In this document: piece by piece, positions 1 to 7,410 of the stretch
Layout: each line of letters begins with the position of its first letter
Position numbering within the stretch: the stretch's first letter is position 1
From: Burkholderiales bacterium
GTDB taxonomy: Bacteria; Pseudomonadota; Gammaproteobacteria; Burkholderiales; Burkholderiaceae_C
Assembly (NCBI GenBank): GCA_947448955.1
Contig: CANFPU010000003.1
Span: 1-64,000, forward strand
Reading direction: 5' to 3'
Length of the DNA stretch: 64,000 nucleotides
Position numbers and translations under genes: made by a program
The notes under the pieces: model-generated
Told to the model about the DNA's origin: nothing
Database searches by the model: none
Seen by the model: only the letters and a program-made list of their open reading frames with translations

Positions 1-227
1 AAGGACTCAACATTCTCAAAGATTGAACCATCAAGTTCGTCGTCATCAAAGGTCAATCCGAACCTTGCCTCTAATGTACTCAAGACCGTCACGACGGCCA
101 TCGAGTCGAAATCAGGAATTGATCCCAACAGTCGCGTTTCAAGTGTGAAGATTTGCCGATTTCCATCGTGACCGAGAACTTCATTCAGTGTCTGAATCAC
201 CTCGTCTAGAACGTTTATCTCGGGCAT
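1..227 (-). CDS. Acyl carrier protein, exosortase A locus type (3' end beyond window)
   Basis: Reading the minus strand from the ATG at 227 gives an open frame starting MPEINVLDEVIQTLN that stays open to the window edge (75 codons visible). It is absent from the ORF track because it has no stop in the window. The core motif DFDSMAVVTVL matches the 4'-phosphopantetheine attachment site of acyl carrier proteins, with Ser of DSM as the expected modified residue (DSL is more usual). The acidic stretch FDDDEL is typical of the following helix. It is divergent from an acyl-CoA ligase and a decarboxylase of the exosortase A-associated type, so it probably carries an acyl or aminoacyl group for that pathway. 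The family call is firm; the pathway role is inferred. Confidence 0.85.
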   Translation of the reverse strand, partial: MPEINVLDEVIQTLNEVLGHDGNRQIFTLETRLLGSIPDFDSMAVVTVLSTLEARFGLTFDDDELDGSIFENVES

Positions 228-544
228 GATGTTTGAGCGTGCTTTTTGGGCGTGCTTTTGGGGCGCTAATTTGGGGCGTTAATTTGGGGCGTGACGTTGG
301 AACAAATTCTAGAGCGCGGGCGACTAGCGGCGGGTCTGGATGCCGAAGGACGGTTCGCGCAACACGGTAACCATTCACGGAAACGAGCAGCGTTTTCAGG
401 CGCTCAAAACATGGTGAGGCGTTGGAGGTCTTCGACGGTCTGCTCAGACATGAAAACGTCACACCTTTGCGTTGATGACTCGAGGATCTCGGAGGTACAG
501 TCTTTTGCGTGGCCGACCTGTAGAGCGGCCTAGAGATCCGCTTG
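228..544. other. Divergent intergenic region between acp and ligase genes
   Basis: This 317-base gap holds the tandem repeat described separately and otherwise no convincing coding frame. ORFs listed here (181..462 minus, 291..533 plus) have no family resemblance and arise from repeat-rich sequence. It must contain promoters for both divergent genes. I looked for a sigma-54 type GG-N10-GC element, as reported for some PEP-CTERM genes, and saw no good match. Confidence 0.5.
234..298. repeat. Five-copy imperfect tandem repeat, about 13 bp per unit
   Basis: The region just upstream of the acyl carrier protein start contains consecutive imperfect units around a GGGGCG core followed by T/A-rich spacers (for example TTTGGGGCGCTAA and TTTGGGGCGTTAA). 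The units lie between the divergent acp and ligase genes, so they are placed to act as protein-binding sites, but no known operator was recognised. Confidence 0.6.
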
Positions 545-2158
545 ATGCTTGAATCATCTTTGCTCTATGAATTACCGTTCGTCTCCGCCGAGAGATCTCC
601 AAAGTCACTGGCGATGACGGCGGGTAGAGAGTCAATCTCATACGAAAAGCTAGCGCACACCGTGCTTGAATTTGCCTCAGGGTTGATGGATCTGGGCTTG
701 CAGCGGACCGATCGTGTGGGCATCTATCTGGAACAGCGACTTGAGACAGTGGTCGCTAGCTTTGGAGTGTCAGCGGCGGGTTGCGTGTTTGTTCCTATCA
801 ATCCTTTGCTCAAGCCTGAGCAGGTCGCTTTCATCCTGCAGGATTGCGGCGTCAAATTGTTGGTGACCTCGCCCGAGCGCCTACCGGCGTTGGCCGCGGC
901 GCTGGGCAACTGTCCGGCCTTGCACTTCGTGCTGGTGACTGATGAGCCGGCCCAACCGGTCCCGCTGCCCGCGGGTCTGACATTGCTTTGCTGGGCTGAA
1001 CATGTCGATGCCGTGCATCACGCCCGTCATCGCGTGATCGACACCGATATCGCTGCGATCCTCTACACCTCCGGCAGCACCGGTCAGCCCAAGGGTGTGG
1101 TGTTGTCGCACCGGAACATGGTCGCTGGTGCCAAGAGCGTCGCTTCTTATCTGGGCAACCATGCGGGTGACACCTTGTTGGCCGCATTGCCGCTGAGTTT
1201 CGATGCCGGTTTCAGTCAACTGACCACGGCCTTCCACGCCGGCGCTCGGGTGGTGTTGCTGAACTATCTGCTGCCGCGCGATGTGATCAAGACCATGACG
1301 GCTGAGCGCGTCACCGGGTTGACGGCGGTGCCGCCGCTTTACATCCAGCTGACGCAGGTCGAATGGCCGGCCGAAATTGGCCAGCATTTGCGCTATTTCG
1401 CCAACACTGGCGGCCGAATGCCGCGCCAGACATTGGAGGCGATCCGCGCGCGTGTCCCCAAAGCCAAGCCTTTCCTGATGTACGGTCTGACCGAGGCTTT
1501 CCGCTCGACTTACTTACCGCCGGACGAGGTTGACCGGCGGCCTGATTCAATTGGCAAGGCGATCCCCGGTGCTGAGATCCTGGTGCTGCGCGACGATGGG
1601 TCGCCTTGCGCGGCGGATGAGCCGGGCGAATTGGTTCATCGCGGTGTGCTGGTGGGCCAGGGTTACTGGAATGACGCGGCGAAGACCGCAGAGCGCTACA
1701 AGTTGTTGCCGGCTGCCGTGGGTGGCCGCCATTCGGCGTTGCCCTTGCCCGAATACGCGGTGTTCTCCGGCGACACGGTACGCCAGGATGCCGAGGGTTT
1801 TCTGTACTTTGTGGGGCGCCGCGACGAGATGATCAAGACCTCTGGCTACCGTGTCAGTCCGACCGAGGTCGAGGAACTGGTGTATGCCAGTGGGCTGATT
1901 GGCGAATGCATGGCCTTCGGCGTTGACCACCCGACCTTGGGTCAGGTCATTCAGGTGATCGCGACTCCGGCTGGCGATGGTGATGCCTTCGACCCGGCGG
2001 CCTTGTGGGCTCGCTGTCGCGCCCGCATGCCGGCCTACATGTTGCCCGCAGGGATCGAACCAGCGGTGGGCCCGTTGCCGCGGAATCCAAACGGCAAGAT
2101 CGATCGCAAACAGTTGGTTGCTGGCTGGTTGCTTCGGCATCCGGTGGCGCTGGCATGA
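545..2158 (+). CDS. Acyl-CoA ligase (AMP-forming), exosortase A system-associated
   Basis: ANL-superfamily adenylate-forming enzyme of 537 aa that should activate a carboxylic acid as acyl-AMP and pass it to CoA or to the neighbouring acyl carrier protein. The AMP-binding P-loop YTSGSTGQPKG lies near residue 175, the MYGLTEAF motif near 315, and the C-terminal lid carries KTSGYRVSPTEVEE and the catalytic-lysine motif PNGKIDRK. Length and order match the exosortase-associated ligase family (TIGR03098 type). The track starts at a TTG at 542; the ATG at 545 is preferred, although the ribosome site is weak. It overlaps the next gene by ATGA, indicating coupled translation. The substrate is unknown. 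Confidence 0.9.
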   Translation: MLESSLLYELPFVSAERSPKSLAMTAGRESISYEKLAHTVLEFASGLMDLGLQRTDRVGIYLEQRLETVVASFGVSAAGCVFVPINPLLKPEQVAFILQDCGVKLLVTSPERLPALAAALGNCPALHFVLVTDEPAQPVPLPAGLTLLCWAEHVDAVHHARHRVIDTDIAAILYTSGSTGQPKGVVLSHRNMVAGAKSVASYLGNHAGDTLLAALPLSFDAGFSQLTTAFHAGARVVLLNYLLPRDVIKTMTAERVTGLTAVPPLYIQLTQVEWPAEIGQHLRYFANTGGRMPRQTLEAIRARVPKAKPFLMYGLTEAFRSTYLPPDEVDRRPDSIGKAIPGAEILVLRDDGSPCAADEPGELVHRGVLVGQGYWNDAAKTAERYKLLPAAVGGRHSALPLPEYAVFSGDTVRQDAEGFLYFVGRRDEMIKTSGYRVSPTEVEELVYASGLIGECMAFGVDHPTLGQVIQVIATPAGDGDAFDPAALWARCRARMPAYMLPAGIEPAVGPLPRNPNGKIDRKQLVAGWLLRHPVALA

Positions 2159-3471
2159 GTCTGTCTGCCGAGCTTGGCCAATGGCATCTGCAGGGGTTGG
2201 GGCTCTCCCCTGATGCAGCCTTGGCTTCGGGCCTGAAGGCCATGACGATGCCGATGCACACGGGGATGGACCAGTTCGCCGTGCATGGCGGCCAACTCGC
2301 TGTGGGTGGCGTGCCGTTGAACCTGCTGGCTGCCAGGGTTGGTCAGACGCCGTTCTATGCCTATGACCGGGCCTTGCTGCGACAGCGCGTGGCGCAGCTC
2401 AGACAGCAACTGCCGGCGACGGTCAAGCTGCATTACGCGATGAAGGCCAATCCGATGCCGGCGGTCGTGGGTCTGATGGCTGGCTTGGTCGATGGCATCG
2501 ATGTCGCGTCTGGCGGTGAATTGCAGGTGGCGCTGGATGCCGGCGCCGATCCTGTGGAGATCAGTTTCGCCGGGCCGGGCAAGCGAGACATCGAGTTGCG
2601 CCAGGCCTGCGCCTCGGGTGTGCTGGTCAACGTGGAGTCGGGCCGTGAGCTCGAACTGCTGGCGCGTGAATCACAGAACCTCGGCCGGCCGGCGCGGGTC
2701 GCGTTGCGGGTCAATCCTGATTTTGAGCTCAAAGGTTCGGGTATGAAGATGGGCGGCGGACCCAAGCCCTTCGGCATCGATGTTGAGCAAGTGCCCGGCA
2801 TGCTTGCGCGGATCGCGGCGCTAGGTCTGGGCTTCGAGGGGTTTCATCTTTTTGCGGGGTCGCAGAATCTGAATGCCGAGGCGATCTGCGAGGCGCAGGT
2901 CAAGTGCTATCAACTCGCGTTGCGCTTGGCCAGGGATGCGCCCGCGCCAGTGCGCTCGCTCAATCTCGGCGGTGGCTTTGGCATTCCGTACTTTCCGGGC
3001 GACCGGCGGCTCGATTTGGCGCCGATTGCCGACAATCTGGCCCGTCTTTGCGAGCGAGCCAGGAATGAGTTGCCTCTGGCTCGACTGGTGATCGAACTGG
3101 GTCGTTACCTCGTCGGTGAAGCCGGCGTCTACGTCACCCGCGTGATCGACCGCAAGCTGTCGCGTGGGCAGGTGTTTTTGGTCTGCGACGGCGGTCTCCA
3201 CCACCATCTGGCTGCGTCTGGCAATTTCGGTCAGGTGCTGCGGAAGAATTACCCGGTCACGATCGGGAACAAGGCGGACGACTTGTTGCGCGAAACCGTT
3301 TCTGTGGTCGGTCCGCTGTGCACCCCGCTCGACTTGTTGGCCGACCGCATGAGTCTGCCGGTCGCCGAGGTGGGCGACCTTGTGGTGGTGTACCAGTCGG
3401 GGGCTTATGGCGCCAGCGCCAGCCCACAGACTTTTCTAGGCCACCCGCGCTGCGCGGAGGTCTTGGTTTAG
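2155..3471 (+). CDS. PLP-dependent decarboxylase, exosortase A system-associated
   Basis: Fold type III (alanine racemase-like barrel) decarboxylase of 438 aa, related to diaminopimelate and ornithine decarboxylases. The PLP lysine lies in HYAMKANP near residue 95, the glycine-rich phosphate loop is LNLGGGFGIPYF, and the C-terminal part has VCDGGLHHH and a late QSGAYG motif. The ORF in the track begins inside the ligase; the ATG at 2155 overlapping the ligase stop (ATGA) is taken as the start. The pairing with the upstream ligase is characteristic of exosortase A polysaccharide loci (TIGR03099 type), where the pair may make and attach an amine or amino-acid substituent. The substrate is not deducible from sequence. 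Confidence 0.88.
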   Translation: MSLSAELGQWHLQGLGLSPDAALASGLKAMTMPMHTGMDQFAVHGGQLAVGGVPLNLLAARVGQTPFYAYDRALLRQRVAQLRQQLPATVKLHYAMKANPMPAVVGLMAGLVDGIDVASGGELQVALDAGADPVEISFAGPGKRDIELRQACASGVLVNVESGRELELLARESQNLGRPARVALRVNPDFELKGSGMKMGGGPKPFGIDVEQVPGMLARIAALGLGFEGFHLFAGSQNLNAEAICEAQVKCYQLALRLARDAPAPVRSLNLGGGFGIPYFPGDRRLDLAPIADNLARLCERARNELPLARLVIELGRYLVGEAGVYVTRVIDRKLSRGQVFLVCDGGLHHHLAASGNFGQVLRKNYPVTIGNKADDLLRETVSVVGPLCTPLDLLADRMSLPVAEVGDLVVVYQSGAYGASASPQTFLGHPRCAEVLV

Positions 3472-3556
3472 GGGAAGCCGCGCGTTTGCGGGTTTGCCGG
3501 CGAGGCCTGTCGATGTAGAAGCTTGAGCTGCCGGGCATCTCAGCCGCGGAGGGCTC

Positions 3557-4246
3557 ATGAGCAAAATATCTGCGGTCAACAGGCCCGCCGGCCGCCCTCC
3601 CAGCAGGGCTCCGAGAGGCAGTGTGCTGCTGCTGCTTGGATGGGTCGCCGTCGGCGCTGCGCTGGCCGCGCCAGTGAGCACGCCGCTGGAGCCCGCGGTC
3701 CCGAAGTCGGTTGATCGGGAACCTTTGTTGCGAGCTTCGGCAGCAGTGGGCAATCCATTGGCGCTGCCGTTCGGTGGCGAGGTCCTGACGGGCAACAGCA
3801 ATCTCGATCTGCTGCTGGCGTTGCAGCGCGTCGCCCCCCTCCCGATCGCTGCTGCATCGCGTGCGGCGGCCTCGGCTGGCCCGACGCGGCTTGCTGCCCC
3901 ACGCGGCGCCGTCCTGGCGGCGTCTTGGCCGGCTGGACGCCTGCCCGATCTGTTGTTCCCCGGCGATGCCAAGATGGAAACCCAAGCGCCGGGGACGCGG
4001 CGTGAATGGCTGGGCAAGGTCAGATCCGCCGAGAGTGGCTCGCTCGGCGATGGTGGCAATGCCGACACCGCGGTCGCGCCGTCGGTCGACGAGCGCCAGG
4101 TCGATTCGCTGGCCGAGGGCATGTTTCGGCTGCGCATCAAGCAGCTCATCGACCTGCTGCGTGACAACCGCGGGTGGGTGCTGGCCGCGGCCGCGCTGCT
4201 GGTCTCGCTCGGGGCGGCCTGGAAGACTTTTGGCCGGCGCCTCTGA
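3557..4246 (+). CDS. Unknown protein with N-terminal and C-terminal hydrophobic segments
   Basis: A 229-aa protein I do not recognise. An Arg-rich N-terminus is followed by one hydrophobic stretch (VLLLLGWVAVGAALAAP), which fits a signal sequence or anchor. The middle is Ala/Pro-rich and probably disordered. A predicted amphipathic region (RLRIKQLIDLLRD) precedes a C-terminal transmembrane helix (WVLAAAALLVSLGAAW) and the basic tail KTFGRRL. Hydrophobic-plus-basic C-termini resemble sorting signals, but no PEP motif precedes it. A GGAGGG ribosome site sits 6 bases before the ATG. It follows the decarboxylase by 85 bases on the same strand, so it may belong to the exosortase locus. Confidence 0.7.
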   Translation: MSKISAVNRPAGRPPSRAPRGSVLLLLGWVAVGAALAAPVSTPLEPAVPKSVDREPLLRASAAVGNPLALPFGGEVLTGNSNLDLLLALQRVAPLPIAAASRAAASAGPTRLAAPRGAVLAASWPAGRLPDLLFPGDAKMETQAPGTRREWLGKVRSAESGSLGDGGNADTAVAPSVDERQVDSLAEGMFRLRIKQLIDLLRDNRGWVLAAAALLVSLGAAWKTFGRRL

Positions 4247-4265
4247 CGCGGGTTTTCGCGGTATC

Positions 4266-4289
4266 GCCCTCAATCTGTGGATTGAGGGC
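4266..4289 (+). terminator. Perfect 10-bp hairpin after the exosortase-associated genes
   Basis: GCCCTCAATC and GATTGAGGGC form a perfect 10-bp stem around a TGTG loop, 20 bases after the stop of the unknown protein. No T-run follows, so it may be a 3'-end stabiliser or Rho-assisted site rather than a classical intrinsic terminator. Confidence 0.45.
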
Positions 4290-4371
4290 TCGAAGGATGG
4301 CCGCAGGCTCTGCGCGCTCTTGCGCTTGCCGCTACCATGTCGGTTGATTGAACAGCTTCGGAGAAATGGGC

Positions 4372-4848
4372 ATGATCCCCTTGAAACTTGAAGTCAACGG
4401 ACAAACCGTGTCCGCTGACGTGGCAGCGACTAGCTTGCTGATCGACTTGCTCCGCGGTCCCTTGGCGCTGACCGGCACCCATGCCGGCTGCGACACAGCG
4501 CAGTGCGGCGCTTGCACGGTGTTGCTCGATGGTCAGGCTGTCAAGAGCTGCAGCGTGCTGGCCGTCCAGGCCCAGGGACGCAGCGTCACCACGGTCGAAG
4601 GCCTTGCGAAGGGCGACCAACTGCACCCGCTGCAGCAGGCCTTCATGGACTGCCACGGCCTGCAATGCGGCTTCTGCACCTCGGGCATGATGATGACCAG
4701 CGCTTGCCTGCTGGCCGGCAACCCGAACCCGACCGAAGGCGAGATTGTCCATGCGCTCGAGGGCAACCTCTGCCGCTGCACCGGCTACGTCAACATTGTG
4801 GCCGCCGTCCAACAGGCCGCCGCTGCGATGACGGGAGCGCAAGCATGA
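4372..4848 (+). CDS. Molybdenum hydroxylase small subunit, two [2Fe-2S] clusters (CoxS/CutS-like)
   Basis: Iron-sulfur subunit of the xanthine dehydrogenase/CO dehydrogenase family (158 aa). It relays electrons from the molybdopterin site. The plant-type ferredoxin cluster is [15 protein letters not shown] and the second is in QCGFCTSGM and GNLCRCTGY. The ATG at 4372 is chosen because GGAGA lies a suitable distance upstream; the ATG at 4366 is too close and the track's TTG at 4348 lies before the ribosome site. The stop overlaps the large-subunit start (ATGA). No FAD-binding medium subunit is encoded next to it. Confidence 0.93.
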   Translation: MIPLKLEVNGQTVSADVAATSLLIDLLRGPLALTGTHAGCDTAQCGACTVLLDGQAVKSCSVLAVQAQGRSVTTVEGLAKGDQLHPLQQAFMDCHGLQCGFCTSGMMMTSACLLAGNPNPTEGEIVHALEGNLCRCTGYVNIVAAVQQAAAAMTGAQA

Positions 4849-7211
4849 ACGCGCCGCTAGAAGCCGGTCGCTTTGGCAGCGGCCAATCGGTGCGCCGCAT
4901 CGAAGACCCTGCCTTGATCCGGGGTCTCGGCCAGTACGCTGACGACATCTCGTTGCCTGGCCAGACCTATCTGGTCTTCCTGCGCAGCCCTTATGCGCAC
5001 GCCAACATCACGAGCATCGACACCACGGCTGCGAAGACCATGCCGGGTGTGCTGGCGGTCTACACCGGTGAAGACCTGGTCGCCGCTGGGGTCAAGGCGA
5101 TGCCTGCGCCGTCGGGATTCCCAAGGCCTGATGGCAAGCCCGGCGTGTCGGCACCTCGCCGCGCGCTAGCCCATGGGCGCGTGCGCTTCGTCGGCGAGGC
5201 GGTGGTCGCGGTGGTGGCCGAGTCTCGAGACCAAGCCGAAGCTGCCGCCGAGGCGGTCGGCGTCGACTATCAAGAGCTGCCCGCGGTGGTCGACGCCTTT
5301 GCGGCGATGCGGCCCGGCGCGCCCCAGCTTTGCGAAGCTGCGCCAGACAACATTGCGGCGGCGATGCGCCATGGCGACGCGGCCGCGACCGAGGCTGCAT
5401 TCGCCAGCGCCGCGCACCGGGTGTCGGTCGATGTTGACAACCAGCGCCTGGCGCCCAGCCCGATCGAGCCGCGCTGCGTCAATGCTGCGGTCGGCGCTGC
5501 TGGCGGCCCTGACGCGGGCCGGCTGGTTGTTCGCCTGTCATCGCAGATGCCCACAGGGGTTCGCGGCGGGCTGGTCGATGCGATCCCGGGCCTGAGCGCT
5601 GAGACGGTCCGGGTGCTGGTTGGTGATGTCGGCGGCGGTTTTGGCATGAAAACCGGCATCTACCCCGAGGACATCGCGGTGGGCTTCGCAGCGCTGCAAC
5701 TCAAGCGGCCGGTCAAGTGGCGCGCCGATCGGCTCGAGGAGTTCGTGGCTGCGGTGCACGGTCGCGACGTCGTCAGCCGGGCCGAACTGGCACTCGACGC
5801 CAATGGCAAGGTGCTGGCGCTGCGGGTGCGTGGCATCGCCAATGTCGGCGGCTATGCCACCGGCACCGGCGTGGCGATCCAGGTCCTGATCGGGCCCTGG
5901 GTGTCGACCAGCATCTACGACATTCCTTTGATCGATCTGCATTTTTCTGCAGTGATGACCAACACCACGCCCACCGGTGCCTACCGCGGCGCTGGCCGGC
6001 CCGAAGCGATTTACCTGACCGAGCGGCTGATGGACGCCGCATCGCGCAAGCTCGGACTCGACCCGGCGGAGCTGCGTCGCCGCAACATGATCCGCCCCGA
6101 TCAGATGCCTTACAAGAATCCGATGGGTCAGACCTACGACAGCGGCGCTTTCGAGCAGATTCTCGACCAGGGTCTTGCGCTGGCCGACTGGTCGGGCTTT
6201 GCGGCGCGGCGCGCGCAGTCCGAGGCCCGCGGCAAGTTGCGGGGTCGTGGCATCGCCACCTTCCTTGAGTGGACCGGCGGCAACGTGATGGAAGAGCGGG
6301 TGACGGTCAACGTCACCGCCGACGGTTTCATCGAGCTGGGCTCAGCCACGCAGGGCATGGGGCAAGGTATCGCGACCAGCTATGCCCAGTTGGCGGTTGA
6401 TGTGTTTGGCGTGTCGATCGACCGTATCCGCGTGCTGCAGGGCGACACGGACCGTGTCAACGGCTTCGGCAGCGCCGGTTCGCGCTCGCTGTTCACCGGT
6501 GGCTCATCGGTTGATGTGGCGTCGCGCCGCACCGTCGACGAAGCCAAAAACCTCGCGGCTGAGGCGCTGGAGGCGCCGGCAGCCGACATCGAGTACCGCG
6601 AAGGCCGCTTCAACGTGGCCGGCACCGATCTGGGCATCGGCCTGTTCGAGTTGGCGGCGCGACAGCCCAAGGCGCGTATCCATGTTGATAGCACGAGTTC
6701 CGCCGGCGGCCCAACCTGGCCCAACGGCTGTCATGTCTGCGAGGTCGAGCTCGACCGTGCCACCGGTCAGGTGGCGGTGGTGGCTTACGCCTCGGTCAAC
6801 GACATCGGGCGCGTCGTCAGCCCGACCATCGTCCGCGGCCAGGTTGACGGTGGCGCGGTGCAAGGCATCGGTCAAGCCTTGTGCGAACGTGTCGCCTACG
6901 ACGCCGAGACCGGCCAGTTGCAGAGCGCCAGCTTCATGGACTACGCGATGCCCAACGTCGACGGGTTCCTGGGTTTCAAGACCGCTTTTGACACCTCGGT
7001 GCCGTGCAAGACCAACCGGCTGGGCGTCAAGGGCGTTGGCGAGCTGGGCACCATCGGCGCGACCCCGGCGGTTGTCAACGCGGTGATCGATGCACTCGAC
7101 CATGCGGGTCTTGGCGCTGCCGCCGAAGCGATCCAGATGCCGGTGACGGCCGAACGCGTTTGGCGCGCGCTGAACCTGAAGCAGTTCGACGCCAGCCCGT
7201 TCACGCTCTGA
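4845..7211 (+). CDS. Molybdenum hydroxylase large subunit (CoxL form II-like / aldehyde oxidase family)
   Basis: Molybdopterin-cytosine-dinucleotide-binding catalytic subunit (788 aa). The N-terminal hammerhead domain begins around VRRIEDPALIRGLGQY. The active-site loop reads AYRGAGR, as in form II CoxL homologues, and not AYxCSFR of true aerobic CO dehydrogenase, so CO oxidation is unlikely. GDVGGGFGMK and GVGELGTIGATPAVVNA, which includes the expected catalytic Glu, fit the family. The track ORF opens at 4503 inside the small-subunit gene; 4845 is the real start by overlap and family N-terminus. The absence of a medium subunit suggests a two-subunit enzyme of isoquinoline/aldehyde oxidoreductase type or use of an FAD partner elsewhere. 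The substrate is unknown. Confidence 0.92.
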   Translation: MNAPLEAGRFGSGQSVRRIEDPALIRGLGQYADDISLPGQTYLVFLRSPYAHANITSIDTTAAKTMPGVLAVYTGEDLVAAGVKAMPAPSGFPRPDGKPGVSAPRRALAHGRVRFVGEAVVAVVAESRDQAEAAAEAVGVDYQELPAVVDAFAAMRPGAPQLCEAAPDNIAAAMRHGDAAATEAAFASAAHRVSVDVDNQRLAPSPIEPRCVNAAVGAAGGPDAGRLVVRLSSQMPTGVRGGLVDAIPGLSAETVRVLVGDVGGGFGMKTGIYPEDIAVGFAALQLKRPVKWRADRLEEFVAAVHGRDVVSRAELALDANGKVLALRVRGIANVGGYATGTGVAIQVLIGPWVSTSIYDIPLIDLHFSAVMTNTTPTGAYRGAGRPEAIYLTERLMDAASRKLGLDPAELRRRNMIRPDQMPYKNPMGQTYDSGAFEQILDQGLALADWSGFAARRAQSEARGKLRGRGIATFLEWTGGNVMEERVTVNVTADGFIELGSATQGMGQGIATSYAQLAVDVFGVSIDRIRVLQGDTDRVNGFGSAGSRSLFTGGSSVDVASRRTVDEAKNLAAEALEAPAADIEYREGRFNVAGTDLGIGLFELAARQPKARIHVDSTSSAGGPTWPNGCHVCEVELDRATGQVAVVAYASVNDIGRVVSPTIVRGQVDGGAVQGIGQALCERVAYDAETGQLQSASFMDYAMPNVDGFLGFKTAFDTSVPCKTNRLGVKGVGELGTIGATPAVVNAVIDALDHAGLGAAAEAIQMPVTAERVWRALNLKQFDASPFTL

Positions 7212-7410
7212 GTCGCCGGCAGTTTGGAGGAGCGGCGGCGTCAAGCCGTTGCTCTTCGGCCGAGCCTCAAGCCGCTCGCGAGCTGTCGATGACCTGCCGC
7301 CGTCCGGCGCGCCGGCCGAGGATGAATCCGGCGGCCTCGTCGTCCTTCAGCACGAAGACTTTTGCCTGCACAGTGGTCTGCGGTTTCAGCGCGACCATGG
7401 CGGGCGCATC

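Noticed and set aside
3557-4246. PEP-CTERM exosortase substrate
   Set aside because: The C-terminal TM and basic tail fit, but no PEP motif precedes the helix.
4845-7211. Aerobic carbon monoxide dehydrogenase
   Set aside because: The active-site loop is AYRGAGR without the Cys of AYxCSFR, and no coxM is present, so a CO-oxidising role is not supported.
7267-7398. 43-aa minus-strand ORF (MVALKPQTTVQAKVFVLKDDEAAG...) in the gap after the molybdenum hydroxylase
   Set aside because: Short, no ribosome site and no recognised family; could be a degraded gene end but is not supportable.
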